64,000 nt of DNA, taken from NCBI GenBank assembly GCA_003313425.1, contig NHZP01000001.1, positions 1,922,001 to 1,986,000 of the forward strand. The letters run 5' to 3'. Source of the DNA: Pseudopyrenochaeta lycopersici (Eukaryota; Ascomycota; Dothideomycetes; Pleosporales; Pseudopyrenochaetaceae). Under the pieces are notes generated by a model. It saw only the letters and a program-made list of their open reading frames with translations, made no database searches and was not told where the DNA came from. A program made the translations under genes and the position numbers. Positions within the stretch are counted from its first letter, which is position 1; every line of letters begins with the position of its first letter. Positions 14,568 through 27,189 of this stretch are shown here, in pieces.

Positions 14568-14818
14568 GGGGCCTGTTCTCTTCGCGCCGCAGGCTCCGGG
14601 CAATTGCCTAACTATGAACTCAGTTTCGAGTTTCACACCAGTGCAAAAATCAGCGTTATGTTCTGTGCAAAGGACGGTTATTTAGCTTTTAGGATCTCGG
14701 CTAGATGCTCCACCTCAACCCATCCAACACCATTTTAGGTTTTCCTTTGGCCTGGTTAGGCTGAATAGCTGTGCAAACTGGGTTACGCTAAACGCTATTG
14801 AGGTCAGAGAACAGCCTC
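14568..14818. mobile_element. Possible MITE with terminal inverted repeats and TA flanks
   Basis: The left end reads GGGGCCTGTTCTCT (14568-14581). The right end, reverse-complemented, reads GAGGCTGTTCTCTG (14818-14805), one substitution and one indel different. Both ends are flanked by TA (14566-14567 and 14819-14820), as a TA target-site duplication would give. The 251-bp interior has no ORF. No transposase is nearby, so the element would be non-autonomous. A chance inverted repeat is possible until other copies are found. Confidence 0.4.
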
Positions 14819-16346
14819 TAGCTATAACCAATTTTAGCCCAAGCCACAGCCAGCCACGCTAGCCAGATCAGCCCCCCGCTAACGGACCGCACGTCTCCGC
14901 CTTCGCTGTCATGATGATTCTCCCGCATTTGTCCAGGTCCAACGGCGAAGTCCATCGTCAGCTTGACTTGCAGCGCCTTCCATCGGCCGCCCAGAAGCGC
15001 TCCGGGGCCACCAGGCTAGGAAGGCAGGATCGAAATTGACCGCCGATGCGCCACGCCTCTCCCTTACTACACCACTTGCAGCCTGTCTCCGCTATTCTCA
15101 CCACCTCTCTGCGATGTTCTCCTCCCGCCATAACCACTTTGGGACGGCTTTACTGCAAAAAAACCCCACTTGCCCGTCCCGCGGCGGCTTACTAGCAAAG
15201 CCCGAGAAGCTCTCCCGCAACGATCACCGGCACTGGCCACGCACTTCACATCCCCACAATTGCCATGTTCCTGTTTTTGGTTTGGTCCGTGCCCATGACA
15301 CCATCGCATGATGGATTATCCGGCTTCTGCCGTCCAGGGACCCGGATCTCTGGGCTGAAATTCAACACAGCTGCTGCTTACCACATGCTACAGCTGCCCC
15401 CGCAACACATCAGGATGGTCGCACGACCTGTGAATGCGTCACATCACTGCAATTTCTGCGAGATCATCGTCATTGTCAGCCGTTGTATACGAGCTGAAAT
15501 TGTCGGCCACATTGTTTCAACATGGCTTTCGTTCTTAAGCCTGGCGCACATGACGGTTTGCCGCCCCTAAAAGCCCTCACTTCGGTCCGTTGATGGTGCG
15601 TTTGCTAGATCTGCCAGCTTTGAGCTCCTAAAGCGGATCTTAAAGTGTGGAGAACTCCACCTCATTCGAATGTCCAAGCACTTGGATGGTCAGGTACCAG
15701 GATCATTTATATTACCCGTACGAGCTGCGCAAGCTATGATCACTACGGACTCAGAGACAACAGCTCCCCCTAGATGCCATTTCCTTTCTGTTGAATGCGG
15801 AATATCCCTTCTTTGCCCCCTTGAGAGGATAAACTCAGTAAGATCTGCATTCCATCGAGGGCTGATTATTCCAGTAGCGGTCCATGTCGGGCAAGCGGCA
15901 TGTTTTTACTAATACTCCACTATGGATATCCACTCTCAAAGCCGGTTTTCTAGGCCATGAGCCTCATGCGAGACACCCAATCATGCTCAGAATGCGAATA
16001 GATCCCAGGTGGTATCAGACTACCAGGTTGAGGAATTCGCAGCGCCATACATGCTCCTTCGTCGACCTGTGTCCGAGTACAGTAGATTATCAGCATGACA
16101 GTTTGTTGAAGCTTTGCCTCCATGCTACAGCTTGGAGACGTTGTCTCTCTGGATTTACGAGAATGATGGTATTGCATAGACTTGGCACAAAAGTGCAAAG
16201 TTTTTTGGTGTGTAGACCCGTGGGTGCAGACCTGACCTTGCGTCCAAACATTTCCACTCAGTTGGTGGACCCATTTATCGAGTTGAAATCTTGGCTTTTT
16301 CTGGTCCCTCCTCGCGGCTTTGACTCCCATACCCATTTCGGCTGGT

Positions 16347-16380
16347 TGTGCGTGTGCGTGTGCGTGTGCGTGTGCGTGTG
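16347..16380. repeat. TGTGCG microsatellite
   Basis: Between five and six perfect tandem copies of the hexamer TGTGCG, read directly in the sequence. It is non-coding and sits in the NRPS/ABC intergenic region. Confidence 0.9.
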
Positions 16381-17657
16381 GGGATCGTGCTTAAAGGAGC
16401 TGCCTACTGAACGCGCTCAAGGCATACTGCGTATACTAACCAATACCGTCGCATCTCGTCTTCGGGCATCGTTCAAACTCGTTCATAGTAGACCTAAGAC
16501 TTAGGTCCCGTCTACCCGTTACTGTCGCCGCCGACCTGAAGCTGAGGACCAGTAATGTAGGTCGGCGAGGTCACATAACGCTTCTCTAATTAGACAAAGG
16601 TGACAACGTTCGACGTCACATCCACAACGCCACGGTTCAACCCATCTAGCAAGGGAGCTGATCGTTTCAAGAGCTTGAGGGCGGTGGATTGCCGTAGACG
16701 TGATACCATCTCGATTTGCAGTGTCCTTGAATCCGATCTCGGCGCTTAGCAACCCTGCCGCCTCTTGAAACACGAAGGATGTTGCTCATTTCTTGCTTGG
16801 GTCATGCCTAAGTTTACAGGCATAATGATAGCGGTAGTCAAATTTGTCACTTTGTTGGCTGTCAGAGCAGATTGGGCGTGATCGTCGAGTGATCTTGCTG
16901 ATCAAGTGGTGACGATCCACAAAACCGCCAAGATGCCAGCGTGGTTGCGCAATTAAGGTTAGGGTTCGTGTTCCCGAGCCGCCGTCCACCAATGCTGGCA
17001 TGCAGGATGATGGGAGTGGCGTCGATCCTTCCCCCGAAGAAGGTTAAAACAAATACGAATCTGTATGTACAATCCATGTCAATGGGCATGGCCTACCATG
17101 ACCTTGCGCCTTCGCCGACAGATGTTGCACCGGGATTTAGAACCTACGACCCGCGCCTCCAACTACCGGTCGACGCTCAGGGGTGGAAAATCTGTCACTG
17201 GACACCGGGTTTCCAGGATATTTGCTCTAGTCAAGTACCATGACGATCATCGTATCCCAGATCAATTCGATGTCGCCAAAACAGTAATTACGCGACCTTT
17301 TTCAGCTCTCCCAAAGCCACGTAACCAGACAACCACCAGCCTTGTTAGGTAAAGTGGAGATGTGCGTACTAATGTCACTAATCTTGCTTCCATGTTCCAG
17401 GATGCTCCGCACAGAGGGATCACCCGCACGTACCGTGTTGCCCGAGCGTGCTAGCAGAGCATCAGATACCTGGGCGCCACTGAGGTAGCAGTGAAGAGTC
17501 TAAAATTCTGCCACCGGCTGACCCGATCAGCATAACGCTCGAGAAACTCATAGTGCCATTGCTAGGGTCAAATTATGAACACTCAGGTCCCGTTCATGCT
17601 CCCTCTGAGGCCCCGAGGAAATTTTGAGAATCTGCCACTTGTTCACTCACATTGACA

Positions 17658-20600
17658 ATGGCATCAAATTCTACTCAGAACTGTGCTTCATTTGATGACA
17701 CAATTGGTCCTTATGCTGGACAAAATTGTCGCGGAGGATTTGACTTTACTCTATTCTTTTCAGAAGTGTTCCTCTCAATAATACCTCTCGCTCTGCTTCT
17801 TGGCATTGCACCGTTCCGAATTTTCTATCTCTGGAGAAAGCACACCAAAGTGTCAAGGTCATCCTTACTGTATACAAAGCTGGTATGGATTGTTTTATTC
17901 TCCTCCCACAATCAACCTAATCACTGTACAACAGATAGCTTGGGCACTTCTCGCCGGTTTCGACCTCGCCCTTCTCATCATATGGGCCAACCGCCCGACA
18001 CCTAAGCATCGTGCTGAATTATCCTCTGCTGCCCTCAGCTTCGTCGGAGCGCTTATTCTAGGGCTTCTGTCATTCTTCGAGCACATTCGCACCATACGGC
18101 CATCGTTACTGCTGAACTTATACCTCCCTATCACTGTTGTTTTCGACACATCGCGGTCACGTAGCTATGCGCTGGACCCCGAACTTGACCTTGTTGCGAC
18201 CGTGTTTGCGTCACGAGTTGGTGTCAAGTTGTTTTTGGCGATCTTCGAAGCTCGTGGGAAAAAGCGATTCATACTCCCAGAATTTGCTGATTGCCCACCA
18301 GAGGCAACAAGTGGTTTATACAAGCGCGCATCATTCTGGTGGCTCAACGAGCTCCTTAAGAAAGGATTCTCTAATGCCTTGACGGTGGATGACTTGTTCC
18401 AATTGGATAAACATCTCAAGTCTGATTACCTACACCATATCTTAGGGTCTGCGTGGGACAGATGTAAGTCATACACCTAACGGTAAAAGCGTCGTTCTTG
18501 TTGGCTGATGGTTTTGCTAATTAGTGACGCACACTGGTCCACACTCCTTATTCGCGACGACGTTAAAAAAGCTTAAATGGCCTATACTAGCCGTTGTGCC
18601 ACCGCGGCTTTGCCTAATCGCGTTCAATTTCTGCCAACCATTTCTGATCCACCGAGCAGTTACTTTTTCCCAGCAGAGTGTCACGGCCCAAACTACAAAC
18701 ATTGGTTATGGTCTGATTGGCGCATACATCCTAGTCTTTGTTGGCATTGCGGTAAGTAGATTAGCGAGACGGATCATCCATGCAACTACACCGCTAACGA
18801 TACGCAAAGGTTTCCACTGGACAATATCAGCATAAAACATTTAGATTTATTACCATGATGCGAGGAGGTCTTATATCCATGCTTTACAATAAGGCTACTG
18901 ACGTAGCTCTGGCTGATGTTGATGCTGCCTCGTCGATTACGCTGATGAGCGCTGATATTGAGCGAATAGTCACTGGCATGGAGACTGGTCACGAGGTATG
19001 GACCAAAGACGCTGACTGACATGTTTGCAAAATCCCTTAAAAAGACTCTGCTGATTTATCTTCCACCTCTAGATATGGTCGAACACCCTTGAGATTGCTT
19101 TAGCAATGTACCTCCTTGAGAAGCAATTAGGTGTCGCGTGCACCATTCCAATCGGCGTGGCTGTTGGTAAGTCTCCTTGATGACCAGCATATTTACGCAT
19201 GTTAACTTTTCACTTAGTATCGCTCCTGGGATCCTTGGGTGCCACGAGTTTGATTATGCAACGCCAGGCTCTTTGGCTTGAGGCGATCGAGCGACGCATC
19301 GCCGCTACCAATGCAATGCTCAATTCTATGAAGGGCGTCAAGATGTGTGGTCTTACTGAAGTTCTGCGTGAAGACCTTCAGCAACTTCGAATCGATGAGC
19401 TTAATATTTCAAAGAAGTTCAGGAAGCTTCTCATTTGGACTATGGGGTTTTGTCAGTCGCGTTGCCCAATACCTTTCTGATTTACCCACTGACAACTATT
19501 AGCGTACATCTCACCCATAGTATCACCTATTCTGGCATTTGCTGTATTCTCAATTCTTGCTCAACAGAGTGATGGGACCAGCACGCTCAATACTGCTACT
19601 GTTTTCACGTCACTTTCTCTTTTTTCTCTCTTGACAGAGCCGCTTGGCTCGCTCATAATGGCACTCTCATCGCTTATGGGAGGAGTGGGCTCTTTCAAGA
19701 GGATACAGGAGTTTATCGCCACTGAGGCGAGAACCGAACGTCGTAAGTTTCCCTCCGCCCGTGGTAGTTTGGCATGGGTATCGGACACTGGCAGCGAGTC
19801 CGTGAAGGACTCTGATGATTCTCAAAAGAGCCGCTTTTCCTTCGAGGTCAAGGAGGCGAACTCGCTGGGGTCGCATGCTATCGTCATCGAGAACGGAAAC
19901 TTTGGGTGGGACAAGGAGAAGCACCCTTCAGGTACCTTGCAGGCGATCAACATAGTCGTCCCACGTGGTAAGATTACCATGGTCGTGGGACCGGTAGGGT
20001 GTGGGAAGTCAACCCTGCTGAAGGCCGTGCTCGGTGAGTTGCCGGTGATGGGTGGCACCCTGCAGATGACCTCTCTAAGGATCGCCCTGTGTGACCAAAC
20101 AGCATGGCACGTGAACGGCACGGTGCAGGAGAGTATTGTTGGTGTTTCAGATTTCGATCAACGATGGTATTCGTCAGTTGTCCGTAGCTGCGCATTAGAT
20201 GAAGATCTACGGCAGTTACCCCAAGGAGACCAGACGCAGATTGGTAGCAAGGGTATTGCATTGAGCGGAGGTCAAAGCCAACGCATAGTGAGAATCCCTT
20301 GATATTCACCCCACTTTCCGCTTGCGGAGTGTTGCTGACGACCCAACCCCTTTAAAGGCGCTTGCGAGAGCAGTATACGCTCAAAAGGATATCATCATTC
20401 TTGATGATTGTCTCAGTGGGCTGGACGGTCAGACTGAAAATCGCATCTGGCACAGTCTTTTCGGCCACGAAGGTCTCCTCAAGCGATGCAGAACAACTGT
20501 TTTGATAGCTTCGTCGTCAGGTAAGTGACCCAAACGCTCAAACACAGGCTCACCAGACTCGGCCCTAGCTGCGCACGCTGACGAATTGTTCATTACAATA

Positions 20601-22985
20601 GCAAAACGACTGCCTTATTGCGATCATATCGTTGCTCTCGATAAGGAGGGCAAGATTGCCGAACAGGGTTCTTTCGAGAAGCTCAACACCTCCGGTGGGT
20701 ACGTGTCAGGTTTCGACCTTCCACTGCCCGACTGGGACTTTATTCCCCAGAAGCATACCTATGAGGCTCCACCGAGATACACGGAGCGGCAAAGCTCTGC
20801 CAAAATCACTGAAGATGATATCCAAGCGGAAGCAAATCGTCGCACTGGCGATACAGCCATCTACCTCTACTACATTGGGTCAGTTGGCTGGGTCCCGACC
20901 ATTGTATTCATCGTTTCCATCGTCATTTTCATCTTCGGCTTATCGTTCCCGAGTAAGTTTCATCGCCCTTTGACCTGAACACGACTATTGACGCCATTCG
21001 CTAGCGATCTGGGTCAAAATGTGGGCTGAGTACAATGAGCATTTCCCCAACCAACGACTTGGATACTATCTGGGCATCTACTCCATGATCGGAGGCTTGG
21101 CACTCTTCTTTCTGATCGTGAGTTGTTGGTATGTACTCTATTTTCCTTGAGCAAATATGGTCCATGCGGTACTAACGAATCTATAGGCAGCTCATCATTA
21201 CAATGGTCCCACGCTCCGGCGTCAGCTTCCACAAGAAATTGCTGGATACGGTACTCGGGTAAGCAGATGTATTACAATTAGATAAACCCCGCATACTGAA
21301 GAAGAAAAGATCGCCAATGTCTTTCTTTGCGACAACCGATACCGGAGTGACACTGAACCGCTTCAGCCAAGATCTGATGCTGATTGATATGGAGTTACCC
21401 GTAGCGGCACTCAACACCTTTGCAAGTATGTACTCATCTTCCTCCTGACTGAGGTTCACTATGTTGACATCAAGACAGCTTTCGTGCTCTGTATCGGCCA
21501 GATGGCTCTCATCGCCGTTGCGGCGCCGTTTGCAGCCATCTCGTTCCCTATCGTGGGCATCGCCGTCTACATTATCCAAATGTTCTATCTCCGAACTTCT
21601 CGCCAGCTTCGGTTCCTAGACCTAGAAGCAAAGTCACCCCTCTATACTCAGTTCAATGAGATGCTAGAAGGGTTGGCTACCATTCGAGCGTTTGGGTGGC
21701 AGAGCTTCGTTGAGCAGAAGGCAAAGGCATTGCTTGATCGCAGCCAGCGCCCCTTTTATCTCCTTTTCGCGGTTCAGCGTTGGTTGACATTTGTCCTAGA
21801 CTTGGTCGTCGCAGGTGTTGCTACTATTCTCATCATCCTTGTGGTTGCACTGAGAGGTCAGCTAAGCGCTGGCTACGTTGGCGTAGCGCTGCTCAATGTC
21901 GTCCTCTTTTCGCAGAGCATCAAGTTACTGATCACTTTCTGGACGCAACTAGAAACTCACATTGGTAGCGTCGCTAGGATCAAGAACTTTACTAGTGACC
22001 CTATCGCTGAAGACAAGGAGAACGAAGACCACATCCCACCACCCAACTGGCCGAGTACAGGCAAGATCGAGTTCAAGAACATTGAGGCGTGTCACCGGTA
22101 AGTTTATATTCTACCCCTAAGACAGCAGTTCATTCACTGACCAATCAGACCGGGTGAGCCAGTGATCTCGGACTTTTCTCTATCCATCAAACCTGGAGAG
22201 AAGGTCGCTATTGTGGGTCGGACCGGCAGTGGCAAATCGTCACTTGTGCTCTCCCTCTTCCGCATGATCGAACTCTCGTCAGGTAGCATAACCATCGACT
22301 CCCTTCCCCTGCATCGCATTCCCCGGCAGACCGTCCGCTCACGCCTTATCGGACTGCCTCAAGACGCATATTTGCTACCGGGCTCTGTGCGCCTCAATGC
22401 GGATCCCTTAAAACAGAGCAACGACAAGGCAATCATGCAGGCACTAAAGGACGTCCAGCTTTGGGACGTAATAGTAGCTAAGGGTGATATAGAAAAGTAT
22501 GCTCATCCTCTCGACGTGGAGGTTGATGACCTCCACTTCTCCCATGGCCAAAGACAATTATTTTGCCTAGCGAGAGCCTTTTTAAGGCGAGAAAAAGCCA
22601 ACGTCATCGTCCTAGATGAAGCTACTAGCAAGTAAGTATCCCTACAATCTCACTTCCGCATTACCCAACCCCATAGACTGCATCAATTTCCTCCATATAC
22701 TGACACATCATCAGCCTCGACGCGACAACAGACTCCCACATCCAGCGCCTTTTGCGCTCAAAATTCCCCTCCCACACTCTCATAGCCGTTGCGCACAAAC
22801 TTGACACCATCCTCGACTTCGACAAAGTCGTTGTCATGAATCAGGGTCAGCTCGTCGAGTACGGTGAGCCGCACAAGCTGCTCGAGCGACAGGGGAGCTG
22901 GTTCAAGAGCCTGTATGAGGATGGGAGTAGGAATGACGGTATGGGGTTGATAGGGGATGATGATATCATGCAGATTGCTCAATAA
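17658..22985 (+). CDS. ABCC-type (MRP-like) multidrug ABC transporter
   Basis: Full-size exporter of roughly 1,400-1,460 residues from many exons (first introns 17883-17934 and 18464-18524). The N-terminus ([17 protein letters not shown], then hydrophobic segments) is typical of fungal ABCC proteins. NBD1 has Walker [10 protein letters not shown], signature LSGGQSQR and Walker [13 protein letters not shown], with Asp where the catalytic Glu would be, the usual ABCC asymmetry. NBD2 has Walker [10 protein letters not shown], signature FSHGQRQLF and Walker [10 protein letters not shown] with the catalytic Glu. Transmembrane helices occupy the region between (about 20.8-22.0 kb). ATG at 17658 is the first in frame. 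It is transcribed away from the NRPS 4 kb upstream, so export of or self-protection against the NRPS product is the natural inference. Export of an unrelated xenobiotic is the alternative. Confidence 0.93.
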
Positions 22986-23476
22986 GGTAATATATAAATG
23001 CGAGAAGCAGATACGACGCTCGTTCCTTGGAGTTTTGGGCAAGGTTCTTGTGGTGGCGAAGCATGCAAAATACTTGTGAGGCAGTTTGTTTTGGTGATAC
23101 ATAAAAGGTGTCAAATGACTTTGACCTGCCTCTCAAATTCTATCTCAGGAATCCTATGTTAGTTTAACCATAGCAATTTCTTCCACGCCACACCACACAC
23201 GATCATTGTAAACGAGCAGTCACGTGATCATCACTGAATGACATTTGATCACAGTCATGTGATTATTTGCTCCAGTCCAAATGTAGTATTTTAACACACT
23301 AAAATTATTTCAATACGTATTTGTCTAAACTACATTGCTCATTTGTAGACCTCCTAGCTTTATGAGATAGCGTTTCTCATATCTCTTAACATAGTCCTTG
23401 AAGACCTTCAAGTTACTTTGTGACGTTCATCTTGAGCACAATACACCCGCTTGACACCATTCAACCCCCACATCTC
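22986..23476. other. Convergent intergenic region, no gene seen
   Basis: AT-rich 3' flank shared by the ABC transporter (plus) and the gene at 23477-24365 (minus). It contains an imperfect 15-bp direct repeat (23217-23231 and 23252-23266) and CACGTG at 23221. No coding signal. Confidence 0.6.
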
Positions 23477-24365
23477 TCAATTTGCCTTTATGAGTTCCAC
23501 ACGGACATTCCGGCTCATTTTAGCGAATTGTTGGACTAGCCACATCTGCACCGCTCGGAGAACATTCAGTGGGTTGCCGACCCTAGTGAAGTAAGCTGTC
23601 ATCTCGCAATCAATGTACTCGATACGGATGACAGTTAGGGAGTGGCAATTTAAAAGAGCGCCAAGTTCGTACTTAGCGATGACATCCGGCAGGCGCATGA
23701 TGCGGCGCTCCTTTGCACGCACCAAGTCAACAGCCTCCATCGCGACCATTTGGCGCTCATTGAAGGTAGAAGTTGTGACCCCAGCAGTGTGCATCTTGAA
23801 GGTAAGTTCTCGGAGGTTTTCAAGATGTGTTGCCATCAGCATGTATGCGTGGTGGAGGCGATTGCTCTGGACGCCGTTGAACCAATGGAACCCGGGAAAC
23901 TCGAGCTTCGTGACTGCGAGGTGGATACCAGGAAGGACTTCTGATCCGAACAATGGTCCCGCAACGTGGATATCGGATGAGGATGTGATTCTGAAGACTA
24001 AACTCTCCACATACGGTAAGACGACATTGAACCACTCGTCCGGATTGTTAGGGTCGTAGAGGACACCCTTTAGGAATGCTGGGCGATTTGGATCGGCATG
24101 GAGGTGCTCTTGCTCCATCTTCATATCAACTGTGATAGGACCTGGGAAGGTGTATCCATTAGTATGGAAGAAATGGCTTCATAAATGTGTGAAAGTCGTA
24201 CCGGTCGCAAGCAGGGTCTGAATAGCTGAGACGGATTCGCCATTCAGTAGTGCTGGCAGTGAGATCAGCAATGGCCACATGGGAGAAAGTCAGGAGTTCT
24301 TTACCATCGCCATTGTTGCAATTAATGGAACTGGAAGCATCGCAGACACTAGGAGTCGAGCTCAT
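23477..24365 (-). CDS. Hypothetical protein, two exons, not recognised
   Basis: Exon 1 starts at ATG 24365 and encodes a ~55-residue N-terminus (MSSTPSVCDASSS...). The second part, open from about 24140 to the stop at 23477, encodes ~215 residues rich in leucine and tryptophan (LPYVESLVFRI, GFHWFNG, ENLRELTFKMH). The spacing of hydrophobic residues recalls fungal proteins with an F-box or leucine-rich-like fold, but no domain can be named. A good donor (GTACGA at 24201) and acceptor (CTAAT branch, CAG ending 24142) exist. By my count they do not keep the two frames in phase, so the junction is unresolved. It lies convergent to the ABC transporter; no functional link is evident. Confidence 0.55.
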
Positions 24366-27189
24366 TGTAACAGAAACTTGATCTATTGAGCGAGGGAAGC
24401 TTCACAAGGCCTCGATTCAGTTACCGAACATGCGGAGTGAATAGTGACAAAGCGATGAGGAATTTTTTTGTGGATGACAATACGATGTCGTAATGGTAGA
24501 AACAAGATATGTTGGTAAGTCTGGTTGAAAATTGTGGTAGTTAAGAGCGTCAAGGTATGAGGGTTGGGTGGGGAGGGTTTTATGTGCCTGGTCTCCGTGC
24601 GTTGCTGGGCAGATAACAAGGTCACTGCTCTGGGAGTGAAAGGGAGTCACGCACCGGTGAGGAGATTACTAGCGTTTGTCCTAAGATAGCAAGGCAACAG
24701 AGAGTAGACGCGTAGGTGAAGGTGAGAACACGCCAGGGTTCATTGAAGGAAAAGATATATGAAAACAACAATAGTATTCTCGCAAAATAGGTTACTATAT
24801 ATTAGAACGCCGAGCGAGAAGTATATAAGCTGTATTGAACATGGTCGTGCTGGACAATTATCCGCGAACTGAGCTAAGATGGTGGACATGGTGCTTTAAA
24901 GTACTTCATCTTACAAGCAATCACGATATCTTGTGACTCACCCGTGCCAGGCCATGATAGCACGTGGAGAACTCAAAAGACACCGGTGGCGTTGAGCTGC
25001 CGTCATAAGAAGCCAGAGGTCTCCGGACATGTAAAACAAAAACCAACAATACACAGGGATAATAGTATCCTAATATCTGAATGAGTTTTCCGGAATCTCT
25101 TCAATTACATACTGTATTCTCTCAATAACAATACAATACAAACAGCACTAACTTGCATTGCCCCACCTTTTTCTGTAATCACAGCTGGAACTTTGTGCCA
25201 CCTTGATTTCCTTCGTCTTCAGAATGAAATAGCTGAGACCTAGCATGACCCGCGGGGTGAAGTGCTTGCAAATGCTTGCAATGTGTCTAAGCCTTAGCAT
25301 GAGCTTCCAGTGCATTCTCACATTCTTAAGTTTTGAATGCAGTTCATTAATAACACTTTGACATATCATAACAGTCAAACTCACCACTTCACCTAATTCG
25401 GTACTAACCATGCTGATGCTCTCAAAGACCCACAGATTTGACGTGATATGCAATTGTCTTCACTATTGAAGGCATTTATAGGATATGTGGCAAAGTGTTT
25501 GCTATGGATTTATTTGTTAGACTGATTTTATACATTGCTCAAGCTAGATCACAATGTGGAGAGAGATCGTGAAAGATGTCGAATCCGGATAAAGGAGGAG
25601 CGCAAGCTGTACTAAATTTTCAACAAGCCATTTCAAAAGAGGCATACGATTGGACATGAAAAATAGGCTGCTGGTTCATTGGTCACCAGGTGGGAGACCC
25701 TTTGCTCCAATAATGCAGATAGGCGACACAACTTATCTTGAATCAATTGCGCGGCCAAATCGAGCTCGAGGCCGAATCACTGCTCCGTGCATGGATTCTC
25801 TTAGCGAACCGTGAAGTCTCACGCGATACCGAGCAAAATCAACGGAGCATGGATGCAGCATTACGTCAGCCGCAGGCTGAACGATGTGCCTTTACGTGTT
25901 TCACCAGTCACCTGCGAATACCTGTCAATCGCGGGCCCCACCAAAACCGACGCGCTCCAACGCGTTTATACAGCCATAGCGCAACCAAAAGACCGCTCAG
26001 TGACTCAAAAAATAGGCAGAATTACTCCCGCTGTTGAGGCGATGTAGAAAAATTAGATACCTGAAACCTCTGGAGCAGCTGCGCTGGACGCTGGCAGCTT
26101 GACGTGAATTCTGCAGCTATCTTGGCGGAAGAGAATTCGAAGCTGCGAGCAGCTAGTCAGCGCAAAAGTGTAAGGAAAAGCAGTGGAGGCTTTATATCAG
26201 TCATGGAGGAGCCCTGCAGGTGAAGTTGGGTCAGCTGCTTGCGGTAGAGGCTGGTATGGTAGTCAAGCGCAGCCTGATGGTGCGGGTTACCGCACACTGC
26301 TAACGTGCACCCATAGCTAAGGAAACAATCGAACGCTATGTGGATTGAGATAGACTCGCATGTTCCCTTGTTAATCATCAATCTACCATGCTACTGTTAA
26401 GCGATCGAGCCAAAAGGTACGTCGATGTTGTGGGTGGGGCCCGCGGTTGACTGGTATTTGCAGGTGACTGGTAAAACAGATTACCACTCAGTTGCCGACA
26501 CCAGTCAGCGGCGAACTCAAAAAAAAAACACCAAAAATGAGGGAAGCAGACCTATGCAATCTCGGCAGTAACTCATTGTACCTTACAAGGTAATATCCAG
26601 CCTTCTACAGCAGCTCTTGTTGCATCCTTAAACTCGCAGGCTTTATTATTCTCTCAATACAACGTTTTAGGTTCTACTTTAAATGTATCTTTATGTTATT
26701 ATAAGATTTCTTATGCCAGCTACTCTATAAATCTAAAATATAGCTCCAAGTATATACAGAAAGCTAGATGGTGGCTTTTAAGCTGCAACAATAAGTTATT
26801 CTCGACATTGCGAGGGTCTGGTGCTCTGCTTTCTGGCGGTGTTCGGGCTGGCCACTGAGTGGTAACACAGGTCAAACCGCTTAGTTAGCGGCTGACGTAA
26901 TGCCTGCCAGGAATGGGTCCAGACGACGCGACACCTGGCATCCCGAATCCTGAGCCCAGACCTCGAATGGAAACAGCCGTCTCACAGCCAGCATTGGCAT
27001 TTGTAGACATGATGGCTTCCCTTGCGCTCTCTCTTTACTCTAACATTGATCATGGCTAATCGCACGCGCTGTTTTATCTGCTAACATTTCCTTTCTCACA
27101 AGCACGTCGCATTCCTAGGCCAAACGCGTGTCCGCCGTCTGTCGGACTTCACAGCAAGTTCCACTTGGCGCGGAGCAGCACTTCTTGCG
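24366..27189. other. Long intergenic region with AT-rich blocks
   Basis: No ORF shows a recognisable domain or plausible splicing. The 24.7-25.6 kb and 26.5-26.8 kb stretches are AT-rich. A 12-bp perfect inverted repeat brackets the second block (26481-26492 and 26854-26865) and may mark a decayed element. The last ~150 bases carry the leader of the MFS gene. Confidence 0.5.
26477..26870. repeat. Inverted repeat bracketing an AT-rich block
   Basis: TTACCACTCAGT at 26481-26492 is exactly complemented by ACTGAGTGGTAA at 26854-26865. Similarity weakens outward (CAGA/CTGTG) and inward (TGCC/GGCC). The ~360 bp between is AT-rich and non-coding. This could be the ends of a small non-autonomous transposon or a chance match. 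Confidence 0.3.

Larger units (their letters stand above)
13643..17657. other. 4-kb divergent intergenic region between NRPS and ABC transporter
   Basis: No ORF here resembles a known protein or has convincing exon structure. It holds the presumed promoters of the NRPS (minus) and the ABCC transporter (plus), a possible MITE (14568-14818) and a TGTGCG microsatellite (16347-16380). The first 250 bases next to the NRPS contain GTGAGT...AG pairs on the minus strand that could be 5' exons of the NRPS. A short perfect palindrome, GACCTAAG-A-CTTAGGTC, lies near 16490-16506. Confidence 0.6.

Noticed and set aside
17120..17160. Short tRNA-like pattern near CCGGGATTTAGAACC
   Set aside because: No acceptor stem or anticodon arm could be paired; no tRNA gene was found anywhere in the window.
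14900..17350. Several 60-200 codon ORFs on both strands between NRPS and ABC transporter
   Set aside because: No domain, no splice structure and biased low-complexity translations; treated as chance ORFs.
25148..25453. 101-codon minus-strand ORF in AT-rich DNA
   Set aside because: Composition and lack of motifs indicate a random open frame.
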